Part shown: positions 40,929-53,368 of the stretch, one piece after another
Layout of the letters: each line of letters begins with the position of its first letter
How positions within the stretch are numbered: the first letter of the stretch is position 1
DNA from: Acanthaster planci
Taxonomy: Eukaryota > Echinodermata > Asteroidea > Valvatida > Acanthasteridae
Assembly (NCBI RefSeq): GCF_001949145.1
Contig: NW_019091381.1
Span: 696,007-760,006, forward strand
Length of the DNA stretch: 64,000 bases
Direction of reading: 5' to 3'
Program-made: the position numbers and the translations under genes
The notes under the pieces: generated by a model
What the model saw: only the letters and a program-made list of their open reading frames with translations
The model's database searches: none
What the model was told of the DNA's origin: nothing

Positions 40929-41003
40929 AATTATATAGAATCAGATTCCAGTGAATTATATAGAATAAGATTCCTGTGAATTATATAGAATAAGATTCGA
41001 ACA
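40929..41003 (+). repeat. 25-bp tandem repeat, 3 copies
   Basis: Unit begins aattatatagaat and includes aagattcc-gtg, period 25. The first two copies are nearly complete; the third diverges in its last bases. Confidence 0.8.
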
Positions 41004-41803
41004 TAACTTATACAGCAACATATGGAAATAAAATTATGTTATGATTATCTCAGCATAGGAATATTCCACTGCGGTTGTGTACACACAGTCGTCAGGTAAC
41101 AGTTTACTCACCTCTTCAAACATGGTGACAAAAGAGTTACGTGTGTGAAAAGCCACAACCTAAATAAAGATCCACAATATACATGTACTCGTGACCCTGT
41201 TGAAAGGATCCTAGTATCACCGTGTTATCCTGCCAAAATGGCCGACTAGTTATAGATGTTCTACAGTGCATGCCATTTCGCACTGGACGATCAACGAACT
41301 GGGATATTATTTTGAGCTCTCTACAAAGAAACCAAAACGGGTGGCATCGTATAGCGTGTGTGTTCTGTTAGTGTGCAGTTTCATCTGTGTTATCTTATAG
41401 ACACTTGAATTTTGAGGAGAGTGATCATCTTTTAATGAGTCCATAGGTCGTGTTGCTGCCACCTTGAGCGGTTTACCTAAACCGACAAAGAAACCACTTA
41501 TGTTTTGTTTCGTTTTACACAGCCAAGGAATAATTCACTCGTCCATCTTCAGATGTACCTGTTGTTTATCTGATAAGGAATTCTACATACATGTATAGGC
41601 CGAAGCCTTTTTGGATTTTCCAACGCAACGATGACATCCTTCAAAGACCGACAATGTACTTCGTATCCTAACTTTATTTATCGCTCTGCACTTTATATTG
41701 TTGCTTCGAGGTTGCGCTTTCCAGATGATCTTGTGCTCTCTGTGTAGCCGATTTTCGGGGGACTTTATTTGTGTTGAGTGATTCGGAAACCGACTAACTC
41801 AAA

Positions 41804-41940
41804 ATGTTGTTTGGAGAAAATGCACCCGAGGATGGCGTAGGTAGTTTATGGACGTCAGTCCTGTCTGCCACGGCCAACATCATGAGTGCCACTGTAGCTT
41901 CTTCATCCACTGACCTCTCATCTGATGAAGGATCTCTTCC
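41804..41940 (+). CDS. Candidate alternative first coding exon C of the Cav2 gene
   Basis: ATG at 41804 opens 45 codons plus two bases, ending at a donor (cttcc|gtgagt). An in-frame TAA at 41795-41797 shows that coding cannot extend upstream. The peptide begins MLFGENAPEDGVGSLW and continues with a Ser/Thr/Ala-rich stretch (SATVASSSTDLSSDEGSL). It is polar and compatible with a cytosolic ion-channel N-terminus. Exit phase matches the shared exon at 45219, where the join yields Pro followed by Met-Ala-Ala, across a 3.3 kb intron. It is the closest and longest simple candidate for the main first exon. No homology was recognised, as expected for the poorly conserved N-terminus. Confidence 0.58.
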
Positions 41941-44900
41941 GTGAGTATTCCGTTTAGGATAAATTTCCTCAGGGATTTGGCTCGGTTAGTGAGGGCTCTT
42001 TGACAGCATTTTCCCCCAGCAAGATCTCTAAGAGAACCTGGGACGACTGATAGCATTGTACCTGTCGTCCGCGATTGTTTAAAACCCAACCAACGCCTGC
42101 TCATAATAGAAGGAAGAAGGAAGTTTTCCAGGGGTTATTGAATGATGAATTTGGTTCGGTGGACGGGCCAGGATTTCGTCCTAAGAGTGGCTTTTTGTCA
42201 ATTATCTTCCAAGGGATGCCAAGTGAGGGTTGACCAGTCAGGGGAGCCGTTCACTGTTCAGTCAGAGGGTCAATTTCTCTGCTTATCGATGCTTTTCTCA
42301 CTTTCTTTTTGTATCGTTTTCCAACAAATGTTTGGAGGATTCCATTGTATAACCACAGTTTAGTTAACAAAAGAACGTTTTGATTTTCTATATAAAGCGG
42401 TAAGTGCCCCATAGAGGGGGACGGATGTAACGCCTCACCATAAAAAATACTGGAAAAAACCCAACGTATTTCATCAAACAAGTTAGGATACTAAATGCTT
42501 ACATGTATCAAAACTTCCACTCATATAATATCATCTTTTTATTTGATCCTCTGTAATTTTAAATCAAAACTATGGCGTGCGCCTTCGTTGCTGCAAGTAT
42601 CGATTATTAAGTGTGCAATATGATGGTATTCGAACACGTAGGTAAGGCATAGCTTTGGCAAATAGGCAGTCAACTCTGTCATGTTTACTATGTCAATATA
42701 TTTTGTCTACATCTCTTGAGATCTGCATTCGTAAAAAGGCCCTGCCTCGTCTGTTGAACGTACATACTGTGCACTTTAGGCTTTGCTGAAGTACATTTCA
42801 AACGATTTTGGTATTTTCCAAAGTGGAGATATAATCGGATTTTCCTGTTTATCCAGCATGGTCTGGCTTTATAAAGTCAAACAGTGTCGAGCATAAAGCT
42901 ATAACACAGTGGTGCGTCAGCCTCCCACAAGGAATGGATCAGAAGTATTTTGTTAACCCCAAGAAAATGTATGCATTAATAAAACATTACAGTGTTGCAT
43001 TTCTCTACTTCCAAATACTACATTACAATCCTATATCTGTAACCCTTCGGAGTGCCTCTGAGTCTGTTTATCTTCAGGTGTCCGTAGTCCCCGGATGTCT
43101 GTTATGGATTGAGGAGGTTGCAACACGTCCATTACAGCAATTCAAGATTAAAGGAATAATTTATGAGATCTGATATTTACTTGGACTTCTTGGGCAATCG
43201 ACAGTGTCTATAATGAAGCTCTGCAAAAACAGGTGTTCCATCGCGAGTTTCTAGCCATTCATTTATGTAAAGGTGGTCATAGCCTTGTGCCAAATACACC
43301 TCTATTTATAGACCTACTAGCGCGAAGGATGACGTAATTCAACATAGTCCTCGCCAATTAATGGTCTCAGGCTTCCTAAACAATTCTAAACATTTTATCA
43401 CTTATGACTATTACGAATTTTATTCGCTATACCGTAAATTACACGATATGGACACGAAAAGCATAAAAAATGGGATATTCGTGATACATTCATTTCAGTT
43501 TATTCCGTATAAATTTCTTTGTTTCTTAAAAAAAAAGAATACAAAGCTAGATGAATGTACCGGTAACTGTTTATCATAGGTGTGGTCAGGTTTTTTTTCC
43601 AAGGGGCAAACCACTTTCTTCCGGGAGAATTAACTCAGACCTCATTAGCTGAGAATTGATTAACAACAATGGGATGGGGCCGTTTTTTTCAAGCAGCTTG
43701 GTGGTTTTTTCATTCCTTTTCATTTTAAAAGCTTTTGTCCCCGCTTTTGTCCTTTTTTATTTTTAAATTTTGTTTATGGGAGGTATTCCCTTGCCTCCCG
43801 TGACTTCCCTGCTTCACCTGAAATGTCGCTACATTTGTGTATGTTTATTTATTCTAACTATGCAATACGTAGTCAAAGGATTGTAAAATAAGGACCTCAA
43901 AAGTAAACAATCTGTAAAGAGAACATTTCTAACAGAAACGGTTTACTCTTTGGCCAAGCAATTTAGCAGCATGACTTTTCGTGAAATTCAAACATCATTA
44001 TCACTTACATACCAGCCTACTATAAACGAGTTGACATTGTTTATGAACTGTAATGCAGCACAGACACCGTTCAGAATGATGCGATTATCAAAGTTTCTTT
44101 ACAGCATACAGCTGGCAATAAAACAGTCATACCAGCAATATCACTACTGCTTGTATTTAAATGTCACTCGTCAATTTGGAGAAAAAGGAAATGCGTAGTC
44201 ATTGCATTCGTTTTGCAAGAACCAACTATGGTTTTTAAGCAGACATTCTGATAATGACATGTACTTTTAGGTCATGAACTTACGCCGTTGTATTTTATGG
44301 GGGACAGGATACTAAACCTTACTCATACAGAATATCAAGCAAACAATTCTTGTTGAGCACAAAAATCTAAAAATTAACTTAGCCCGCTTTATTGCTATGT
44401 TGATGCATAACACGTAAGCGCTTTGGTACGCCTCGTTCAGCAGAAGATAGCAAGCACCACACGCCGTACGATAACACATGCATATGGAAGCGTGATGGGT
44501 GTCATATATCTCGCCTTACACCCGTAGTATGTTATTAATCCGAGCGTTTGCAGGGTGGCCCTGTGTTCTCGGCTATATTAACATAAAGCAGGTTGTCTGA
44601 ACCCGCGTGCTGCCTCTGCCCAACATTGCATTACCATATTGACTAGATAATGATAATGATGGTGGTACTACCTGCATAACTTCACTTATAAATATGTATA
44701 AGTGGTCTGGCATAGCTGCGCGCCTGTGAAATAATGGTGATATCACGGAGCAAGGACGTATACGTATACTGACGCGAAGGAAAAATATGGGGAAAGCATC
44801 CACGGCCATCGTGTTATGCATCGTTCTGGTGTGAGCTGTGTGGAAGGACAATGATTGCTGGGAAATCGAAATGTAATTTACGCTCCGACTATGGCCGAAG

Positions 44901-45218
44901 GAATAACATATCGAAAGGCATTAGAAGTCGAACAGCCGCTTGTGTAAAGTGTCTGTATCCGTTGAATTGTATGGCGGGCTGTAAAGTTGATACCAATGTC
45001 GTGTTGAGCGCACCGCGAGAGATTCCCATGTGAATATTATTATTAAGACTGTATCGTCTTGACACTTCTGTGCCTGAGTGTAATAGAGTTTTGAGTTCTG
45101 TGCATTGCATCACCAACATAATGTAATGCAACCCAAGATGATAGTATACAATTTCAGTACTTCCTCATTGCCAGCACCTTCATCCTTATCGAGCTGATCT
45201 CCATTTTGATGCCTACAG
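41941..45218 (+). other. Intron upstream of the shared exon
   Basis: About 3.3 kb, gtgagt at its 5' end and a pyrimidine-rich acceptor ending gcctacag at 45218. Nothing else recognised within it. Confidence 0.55.
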
Positions 45219-45455
45219 GATGGCCGCCCTTTCCTCGGCACCTACCTCACCATTCTCCGATGCCTTGGACATACCTGGCTTTGGCGGTGATGGAACCTCA
45301 CCAGCACACGCCGGAGGTGGTAAAGGAGGGGGATCCAAGAAGCTCAAAGGACCTGTCGGCTTCTTTCTATCTGTCTTGCGAAGCAATAGATCCTTGTTCA
45401 TCTTCAGTGAGCAAAACTTCATCAGAAGATGTGCCAAGTGGTTGACAGAATGGCC
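45219..45455 (+). CDS. Cav2 alpha-1 shared N-terminal exon, reaching the start of IS1
   Basis: Encodes the end of the cytosolic N-terminus and the approach to the first membrane segment of domain I. Recognised by RSLFIFSEQNFIRRCAK..LTEWP, the conserved motif that precedes IS1 in high-voltage-activated calcium channels. Before it lie a Pro/Gly/Ser-rich stretch, a basic patch (GGGSKKLKGPVG) and a hydrophobic stretch (FFLSVL). The ALYNP-type segment seen before this motif in vertebrate Cav2 is not evident. The exon follows an acceptor at 45218 and begins with one base completing a codon from any of the upstream exons. It also holds its own ATG at 45220 in good context (acaggATGg), so it could supply the start if the upstream exons are non-coding. 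The 3' end is set by a U12-type donor: the last two exon bases are CC of a Pro codon, with ATATCCTTTT following. Reading on past 45455 gives the wrong sequence. Confidence 0.9.
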
Positions 45456-48400
45456 ATATCCTTTTTATTGCAATGTAGAGCCTTCTTAATGCGAGCTTAC
45501 AGAGTTGTTCTTGGCCTTTGGTAAGTGAATTTTGAAGAATCTTAGACTGCTTTAAGTTACTATTAAAAATTACCAAATGAATCCACAACATCCATGATAT
45601 GATATTGACACTACTGCTCCGTTTAATTTGCAAATGTATATCTCTTGAACACCATTTTTCGAAATTGGATTTTCCTTGGTGCTCATACCTCCAAGTTTTA
45701 ATCCAACCACAGGCTCATTTGAACTAATGTAAGTTCCAAACAATCCCAAATATCTCTAGTTCCCTGTAGTATATCAATGTCAATAATTCCTTGGGTAATA
45801 TGTTTGAAAAAAACAACAACTTGATTATCTTCTTAAAGCTCTTGTAGATTTACCACGCTCGTGTCAATAGCAAACAACTAATTCATTTAATGTTATTAAG
45901 GTCTAGTATAAATCAGAATGTCCGGGAAATTTACGGGTTACACTTCAATGAGGAAAACTGTTTGTTGCAAGTTAGGGTAAACTGTCAAAGGGCAAACGTC
46001 AGTATATTTTCTCACCCATTATGCCCTAAACAAGTGTACAAGAAATCCCATCTTACCTTAGCCTTTTGGTTATACGGCCTAAGTGTCAGGTAGGCTGGTG
46101 TTACTTGAAAATCGAACTTTGTGAAGTTTTTGAATTTAAAATCTCTCTGAATAATATTGCAAAGACTTACGATTCTGTAGTCCATCAATGAGACAGGGTA
46201 CTGTACCCAATTGATGCCTCAGGCTGCTTATTGACTAATTGCGTGAAAACTGTATCATTTCTCACTTCGGTTGTACGTTTCACGGTTTCAGACAAATTGC
46301 AAAACTTACATATTGCAGGGTGATTTTCCTCTTCATTTCCCTCTGCAGCTGTTATGTCAAAACAATGTTTGCCATCAAATGGTAAAACCCAGCAAAATAC
46401 CACTGTTCAATTACACATTGGCGTTTCATTCATTCATGTTTATTAAGATGCCAACCAGAAGGAAAAAGAATGTTTGCCCATGTATGACACCATGATGGCA
46501 TTTGTCATGAATAAACAAACATGACATAATCGTCGTTTGCACGAACATCTGGTGTATCGACTTAAATTTCATGAAGGCCTTTGCACTACCGTGTGTAAAT
46601 TGAGGTTCACAAAATAAATAACCGGATCTCTACTATTTACCCAACTACGTTCCAAGCTTTTTGCTTTCACTCATCTCAGAATCATTTCCAACATGCTGTA
46701 AAAACCGACGGGCAGCATGTTTAAAGAATAAAATATCACCGCTTAGAGAGAACAAACGCCGTGTAACATAAAGGAGTTTGCACAATTTTGAGCACAAAAT
46801 GTGGTGCTGATGCTACATCTATATCCAGAATGATTTTTTTCCATGCTGTATAGTAAATTTATTCAGGTAATAATCCCAAAGAGTTCATTTCAATTTGTTA
46901 TTCTTTTCTACTATTCCTTCTGATGTATGAAATGACCCATTGCTCAATTCAAGGGTATTTATGAGAGGCTGTAGCTTTCCAGAACACATAATTTTTAACT
47001 TTTATCCAGTTAAAGTCAACTCTGAATTCCCTCAGACAACAAAGAATGTTCAGGTTTTACCCGTGGGGGACATTTCCAAAAGGTTAATCAGAAAACACGG
47101 AAATCAAAGTGGGTGGTGATAGAATTGGTGCATGACAGATAAAAAGGACCTGGAGTCACTTCAGGTGAAAGAACGTAATATATGATCTTCTTAAAGGGGC
47201 TAGATCGTGGTCTCCAAAAGAGGCGTTGGCAATGTTTTTATCCATGCTGATCTCGAGCCAGGACACGCACTTACTGGTTTCGCCCTGATGAAATGACACA
47301 TCTGTCATTTCCCTTGTGTACCACGCCATTCTCAAGTGCAGTTTTGTTCATCCCAGTTCCTTTACCAAACTAATTACACAACGCAGTTAATAATGCCGGT
47401 ATACTTCACAGTGTGTCCTCTGCATTATTATATCTACGTCATGTACATCGAGGCCATACATATACCCACGGATAACGCTCATTCATGCGGAAGGCTTTCT
47501 ACCGATTCGTGGTATCTGTTTTTTAATATCATGGCCCATTGTTTTTGTATGCACGTGTGAAACCACTCTGGCCTATACCCACACACCGATCGTTGTGGAC
47601 GTGTCCCTCAGCACAGCTGTTAATGGTCATTGTGATTAAGACTTATTTTTCTGATCTCGGGTGAATTTATCCATGAATGTCCAATTCGCGTGTTATCAAC
47701 ATCAAGATTTCCATTTCTTTCTCGATATTTACCTCGATTGTTAGAAGTCCAGTGATGTTTCGAATAGAATAGTTGATACAAGGTCGACAATTGATTTTGT
47801 TTCAAAGACCGATATGTTCATTCACATGTCTTGGTGTGTTGTTATGGGCGTCACGAAGAATTGTTATTATTTGGAGGGGGGCAGAAAAGCAATAAATAAC
47901 AACGGTTGAGGTGGTAATTCTAAGGTATTTTCAAACACAAATTGTTGATTTTCAGCCTCTTTCTTCTCTTTGGTCTGCAAGGTTATGAGTAATGTTCGCC
48001 GGTGTTTTTTTGTTCACTGCCATATGCTTATATTTGCACTGCCGTTTTCTTTTGTAAGGTTTCCGTGAAAATTAGGTTCAACCATGTGGAAACTGCAAAC
48101 TAAGTATAATACATGTGTGTATAATACTTATTCACGCGTAAGACTTAATTCAGCCTGAGTTTTCACTCTGTTGGGATGTCACACTCTTCGAATCTCGAAA
48201 ATTGCCTGTCACATCATTTTAGTTATTTCAGTTGGCAAGTCAGCTGCACTGTAAAGCCCGTAATTTATTATTTCATTTTACTATTTCTACCCAAATTCAT
48301 TTTATTCCACAGAAAGTCTGTACAATATGGAATTCCCCAACGCTGTGCCTCTCCCAGAAATCCCCCCCCCCCCAATTTGGAACGCCAAAATGTCATTTGG

Positions 48401-51400
48401 GCCTACCTCACTGCAAAACGACTTGATATTTGTAAAGTGCCTGTGTTTGATGACGCCCACCGACCCAGGTAGACTCTTACACGTTGTCTTGGTTATCAGT
48501 GAACACGCCGTATCTGCTTCCTTACAGTCATGACAATGGATCAATCATGTCTACGGTGACATTTTCGTCCAGACACGCAAGTTTAAACCTAGTATCCCTG
48601 AAACCGTTTTGCACTCGGTCAAGCTCTGAGGTCTGGTCAGTGAGCTAATTTGAAATAATCGACGGCTCATTTTCAGGGATCGTATTGTTGTACGTGTATA
48701 CCAACATTTTCATTGTTAAAACTGAAATGGTTTGATGATTGTGTAAATTACTTTTGGTTTTAGTTTTCCCCCTTTTTTCTTTTTTTTCTACATTAAAAGC
48801 CTTGAAATATGCAAAACTTGAAACATTTCTTCTAAATTCCTTGGCTAAATACGCCCCCTATTAGAGTACCGGTACTTGTCCCTGTTTAGCACATTTTTGA
48901 AAGCAGTAATAGCATCGGATTGGTCACTGGACTCTGTAAGGAGAGTGTTCATGAAAGTCTACTTTGGTACCTGACTCGGCAACACAATGTTGAAACAAGA
49001 ACGATTGCGAATTTATGCCTCATTGTTAATCCCTGCCATTTGAGAGACACCTTTTAACCAGACCCCCTTTGCCGAGTTCCTAGTACCACGCCTCTCATAA
49101 GTCAAGTGTCATTAACCCCTAAAGATACCCACAGTTTTCATTTTGACCATCAACTGTAATGCTGTAATGTGGACCTTACGAAATTCGGACACATTTAAGT
49201 CTTCTGAATTAAAGTACAATCTTAATACAATAATAATTTTCTTTGTTGACATAGGTTGCAAGCAGTGAATATTGCATTTATACTTTCAAATGAACCGAAA
49301 CCTTTCTGCATTAAATGAGCCGATCCCCCCCCCCGATTCGTGCATCTGACGAGGTTTCACCGTAGTCTCGTGAAATTTTGGGGAGGTTTAGCACGTTTCC
49401 GTTTGTTTAAGTGTCGCATAGGCCTATACCCTGATCATTTAACGCACGTTCCCACCTCGATTTGTCATTCGATGTTGTTTTGTCACGAGCCCGACCAAAA
49501 CTGCCGAAGGGGCATCATTGTCAAGATTCCGTGGGGTTCAGTGCTATGTTATTTAGATTGGTTCAGCTTTGGACATTTCCTTGGAATAAATTAACATTTA
49601 GATGGAATCATTCTATTTGTGAAATCGTGTGGGTGGGACTGATTTACCGAATTGCAGTGTTTTATAGCTAAATCACAGAAGTTGCGTTATCCCTCGTATC
49701 CGCTTTGTTTTTCATTGATAAAGGTTTTAATTAACAGAAGGAAAAAACTGGAACTTTACAATCCTTCTGCAACCTTTGCATGTTGTTAACTATTCATTGT
49801 TCTCGTTATACAATCCAGTTACGTTGCGTTATAGCCTTTACCTCTTATACCCTATGACATATACATGTATGTAGGTCAGGGGGGGGTTAAAAAATGACTG
49901 TTCTTCTGGCAATTTTTTACACCCTGCAAAGAATCCCCATGACAACCCCCGGGCTGGCGATTTCATTTCCTTGAAAACAAAAGCAACATGTCTGTAGGGA
50001 AGCAACTTGTCACCCCCTGCTGTTTTACAATCAACCCGCATACCAAACTATTTATTTGCTCGAGTTTATAAACAGTATGCTGGGAGTTGGGACCGTGGAC
50101 GCTGTTTAAATTGAAATTATGATGATGCACTTCACGGCATTCAAAATTTTTCATTTTGAATTTTCACTCTTTAGGAGGGCTATGGGGTTCAATAAGACTA
50201 ATCTTTGTATGCTCTTAAAATTGAAATAATAAAACCGATCACCGGCAGGAATTGAAAATTATGTTTAACTCGGCTGTTTCTGGTTGATTATTAGTGTAAA
50301 TTTACCAAATGGCCTTTCAAGGTCGTCTCACCAAATTGGATTATTTGACGTTTGAATTCCATTTTTAAATAAATATCTTAATTGTCATTCTTGAAATATT
50401 TATACAAATTCCGTTTTTTGCATACTATAGGCCTGCGGTAACATTTGTTATCGTCCATTTCCTTTTTCGTATAAACTCAGTAAAATGTTGGAACTTTAAA
50501 GATTGATCATGGTAGCATGTAAACTTCAGTTATAGACATCCTAGAATCCGAATGAAACAATTTTGACAACAGCATAGAGCTTTCATTAATTATATGCATA
50601 AAATAACAAAAATGTGAAAGATTTTCCCAGATCACATTACAAATCGTTTACTCAACTCAACATGCCCATAAAATGAATATCGAATCAATCATTCACTTTA
50701 CGTAATCTAGGAAACACAACTTGTATGTTCATGTTAACATGGTTTCTTTTGAAATATTGCAAGCTTGGACGGCCTCTGAACCCCAAGCGCTATCGGGCAT
50801 AGTTTGGCATTTACGCCGTGTTCAGTAATTTTGTCTCGTAATTCACCAACAGACCCGACCATTTTGACTATAGGAGAAGCGGGAAAAATCCGCTTGCTTG
50901 TTGCACGGTTGGTTGAGGAAGCGACGGTTATACAGGAAACTAGAATGTCAGACGCCTGAGTTTTGTCAAATCTTTCTGTTTTCCGGAAGATTTAATGGAT
51001 TTTCATCTGGGCTATAATATCTGAAGAAATACTCGGAATTAATGATGGTACTGAAATTCAATATGGCGCCTAAGTCTGTTGGTGGCATACTGGATTCAAC
51101 TTTGTACAGGTAGGCCTACACGTACGTGGTACGTGAGCGACATTCTGCACTTTCCAGACCAGGCATACCGCGTCTGGTACCCTTTTTGATGATCATTATT
51201 GCGACACAGGAATGACGCTTGACGGACAGAGCATATCCACTGGCTAATTTCTGGGAAAAATTTGTGTGACGAGGAACTGAGGATTTTCGGGTCATTTCAC
51301 TCTCCCAGCTGTAGATGTCCATTTTGTCTGCGTCTGCTTTCTGTTTCGTAATTGGCTAAACAAGGATGTGGGTTTAGGGTCAGTTGGCTCGCACACTTCC

Positions 51401-53262
51401 TCCAACTATGCAGCGATAACTGGAGCCTCTACCCCTCATTTTTGATTATATTGACGTCTTATCCAAATTTACCATTTTCATGTTTCTTTTCACGCTTAAT
51501 AAGCTATTAAATAAAAATAGTTTTAGAAACTAAAAGATAACATTGTTTATAAAGGTTATTATGTCTTGTGCCTGTGGATTCGTTTATTCACGTCGGCACA
51601 TTAAGAGTTAAATATCTATAATAGGCCTGTCAGTAAACATTACATCTGACCGGGAAGTTGGGAAATAGTGAAAACATAAATTAGAGGGTCACGATTGCAA
51701 CGCGACATAGATCGTAAATGTAAAATAACTTAACCAAAATGAATCAAACGAGGCAACAATTCTAATTTTGCAAAGCAAACAAAATTCTGATTAAGCGTGT
51801 TGACAATTTTTCGGTGTTTTAGATCTTAAAAACAATAAAGCACACAGTCTTTGGAGAATTATTTGGACTTGTAGCCTTGAAATTTTTTATGATTTGAATT
51901 GAAGGGAATGTCACTTTTTTTAACAGAACATTAAACTCAGCCAAAACTTCAAAATCTATTAGGGAACACATCCCTAATTCCCACGCTCTCAAACTTCATG
52001 ATTTCATCCCAAGGGGCGGATCGAGAATTTTCCCAAAAGGGGGGAGGGCGTGATCCCGGACTTTCCAAAAAGGGTGCGTGAACGAAAGCAGCAAATGGTA
52101 AAATGCCCGCGAATACGTAGCGCGAAGCCCTTACGGCGTGATGGGGTCCGGGCCATTTTTGGATTCTATGCGCTATGTGGTGCAATATCAGACAGTATGC
52201 CCCCCCCCTTTTGTCTTTCTCCCTCTTGTTCCTCTTTTTAAAAAATATATTTTAATTTCTTTGGTGAAAAAGGAGGAGTGCGCCCCCCACGCCCCCTGGA
52301 TCCGCCCCCTGGATCCGCCCCCTGATCCCATTGTTTCAAATCTTCCCTCTAAACTTCTTCTTAGCCGGATGATGGCAAAGGAAGAGGGATGTATCCTCCT
52401 CTTCAACATCCCAGGAGACAAATATCGGTCTTGGTGACTCAGCATCATCATAACACCTTGTGTGATGACCGGTGACTGCTTATTGACCTTTTAACGACGG
52501 GGGCTTTATCTCGTCGATGTCTTGAGCGGAAAGGGGAATAGGCCTAGTTGACAGTTACACGAAGAGCAGTATAATATCATGAACAGCTGTGACAAAGTAA
52601 AGGAATTATGCTCGTGGTAACAAAAGCAACAGAAAGAACATTAACAGCAACGACTAACAATGAAGACAGAAGGAAACACCGATCGATCTGTTGTTTTGCG
52701 GTTCTTTCTGCTCCTCCTCATGAAATCAAAACAAATATATAGAAACACTATTGTTCCCCTTCAATTATGCTTTTCAAGGCACCAACGCTTGAAAACTAGT
52801 GGAACTTTGCCCTTAATGTCCAGAAGTGAACAGGTAAATCCTAATGAAAGCTTTAGATGGATAATTCGACAGACATCAATATATAACCCCTTGTTTACAT
52901 GTCCCTCCATATGCATCGTAATAATTGAGTAGTTTAATGTCTGTGCAATATCGATTCCGAAGCTTGTCTAATTATGCACATAATTTATGCAGATACGCAA
53001 TGTCCATGACGTGACAACAGTGAGGTTGCACATACAAATACTGTTGATCAGTTGGTCGCGACATACTGAATTTTAACGTTGACAAGGAACATGTTAAAAG
53101 CAATCATTGCCTCTTTTAGTATAAAAGGTTTTATGTAGGATTAAGATTGTAAATTTTGTTATCTCTCTAGCAAAATTTGTATGGCGGGCATTGTTTATCA
53201 TTTGAAAGTGTGGCAATATTGTTTTGTCGTGTCCATTGGTTTCCTTAACCTACTTTTTGCAC
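45456..53262 (+). other. U12-type AT-AC intron
   Basis: The 5' end is ATATCCTTTT, the minor-spliceosome donor consensus. Near the 3' end is ttccttaac (53241-53249), an exact match to the U12 branch-site consensus, followed 14 bases after the branch A by the terminal AC (53261-53262). There is no usable GT donor at the 5' side. The only nearby AG (53271-53272) would lose the Pro-Phe-Glu codons. Splicing as AT-AC restores ...[15 protein letters not shown]..., exactly the family sequence. Minor AT-AC introns are known in voltage-gated sodium and calcium channel genes, so this is probably ancestral. The 7.8 kb interior contains no supported exon and holds a GC-rich repeat at 52012-52327. Confidence 0.92.
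52012..52327. repeat. GC-rich inverted-ended repeat with a 13-bp tandem
   Basis: Starts aaggggcggatc and ends with its complement in three tandem units of gccccctggatcc (period 13, last copy shortened). G-rich on the left, C-rich on the right, AT-rich in the middle. Likely a small non-autonomous element; no coding content recognised. Confidence 0.6.
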
Positions 53263-53368
53263 TCCGTTTGAGTATCTAGTCCTAGCTACCATCATAGCAA
53301 ACTGCGTGGTCTTAGCGCTAGAGGTCCATCTACCAATGCAAGACAAAACACCCATGTCCCAAGAACTG
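53263..53368 (+). CDS. Cav2 alpha-1 exon 2: transmembrane segment IS1 and S1-S2 loop
   Basis: Begins with one base that completes the split Pro codon, then 35 codons to a phase-0 donor (gaactg|gtaagt). Encodes IS1 ([19 protein letters not shown]) and the start of the extracellular S1-S2 loop ([15 protein letters not shown]), both close to the Cav2 consensus. IS1 is part of the domain I voltage-sensor module. The 5' boundary is the AC of the U12 intron rather than an AG. Confidence 0.95.

Larger units (their letters stand above)
36479..41803. other. Intron sequence between candidate first exons B and C
   Basis: No supported exon. Contents include a ~126-codon open frame at 39373-39753 that I do not recognise and do not call a gene, an imperfect palindrome at 40831-40868 and a 25-bp tandem repeat at 40929-41003. 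Confidence 0.55.

Noticed and set aside
45213-45437. Pro-rich open frame on the - strand
   Set aside because: Antisense shadow of the shared Cav2 exon, whose + strand frame matches a known family.
51063-51109. Mini first-exon candidate: ATG with 15 codons and two bases before gtaggc
   Set aside because: It lies inside the U12 intron, downstream of the shared exon. Its GT donor would have to join an AC acceptor of the minor spliceosome, and the gtaggcctac at the donor is a common repeat motif here.
53271-53272. AG as a conventional acceptor for exon 2
   Set aside because: There is no matching GT donor after the shared exon, and its use would drop the conserved Pro-Phe-Glu. The AC at 53261-53262 with an ideal U12 branch site fits exactly.
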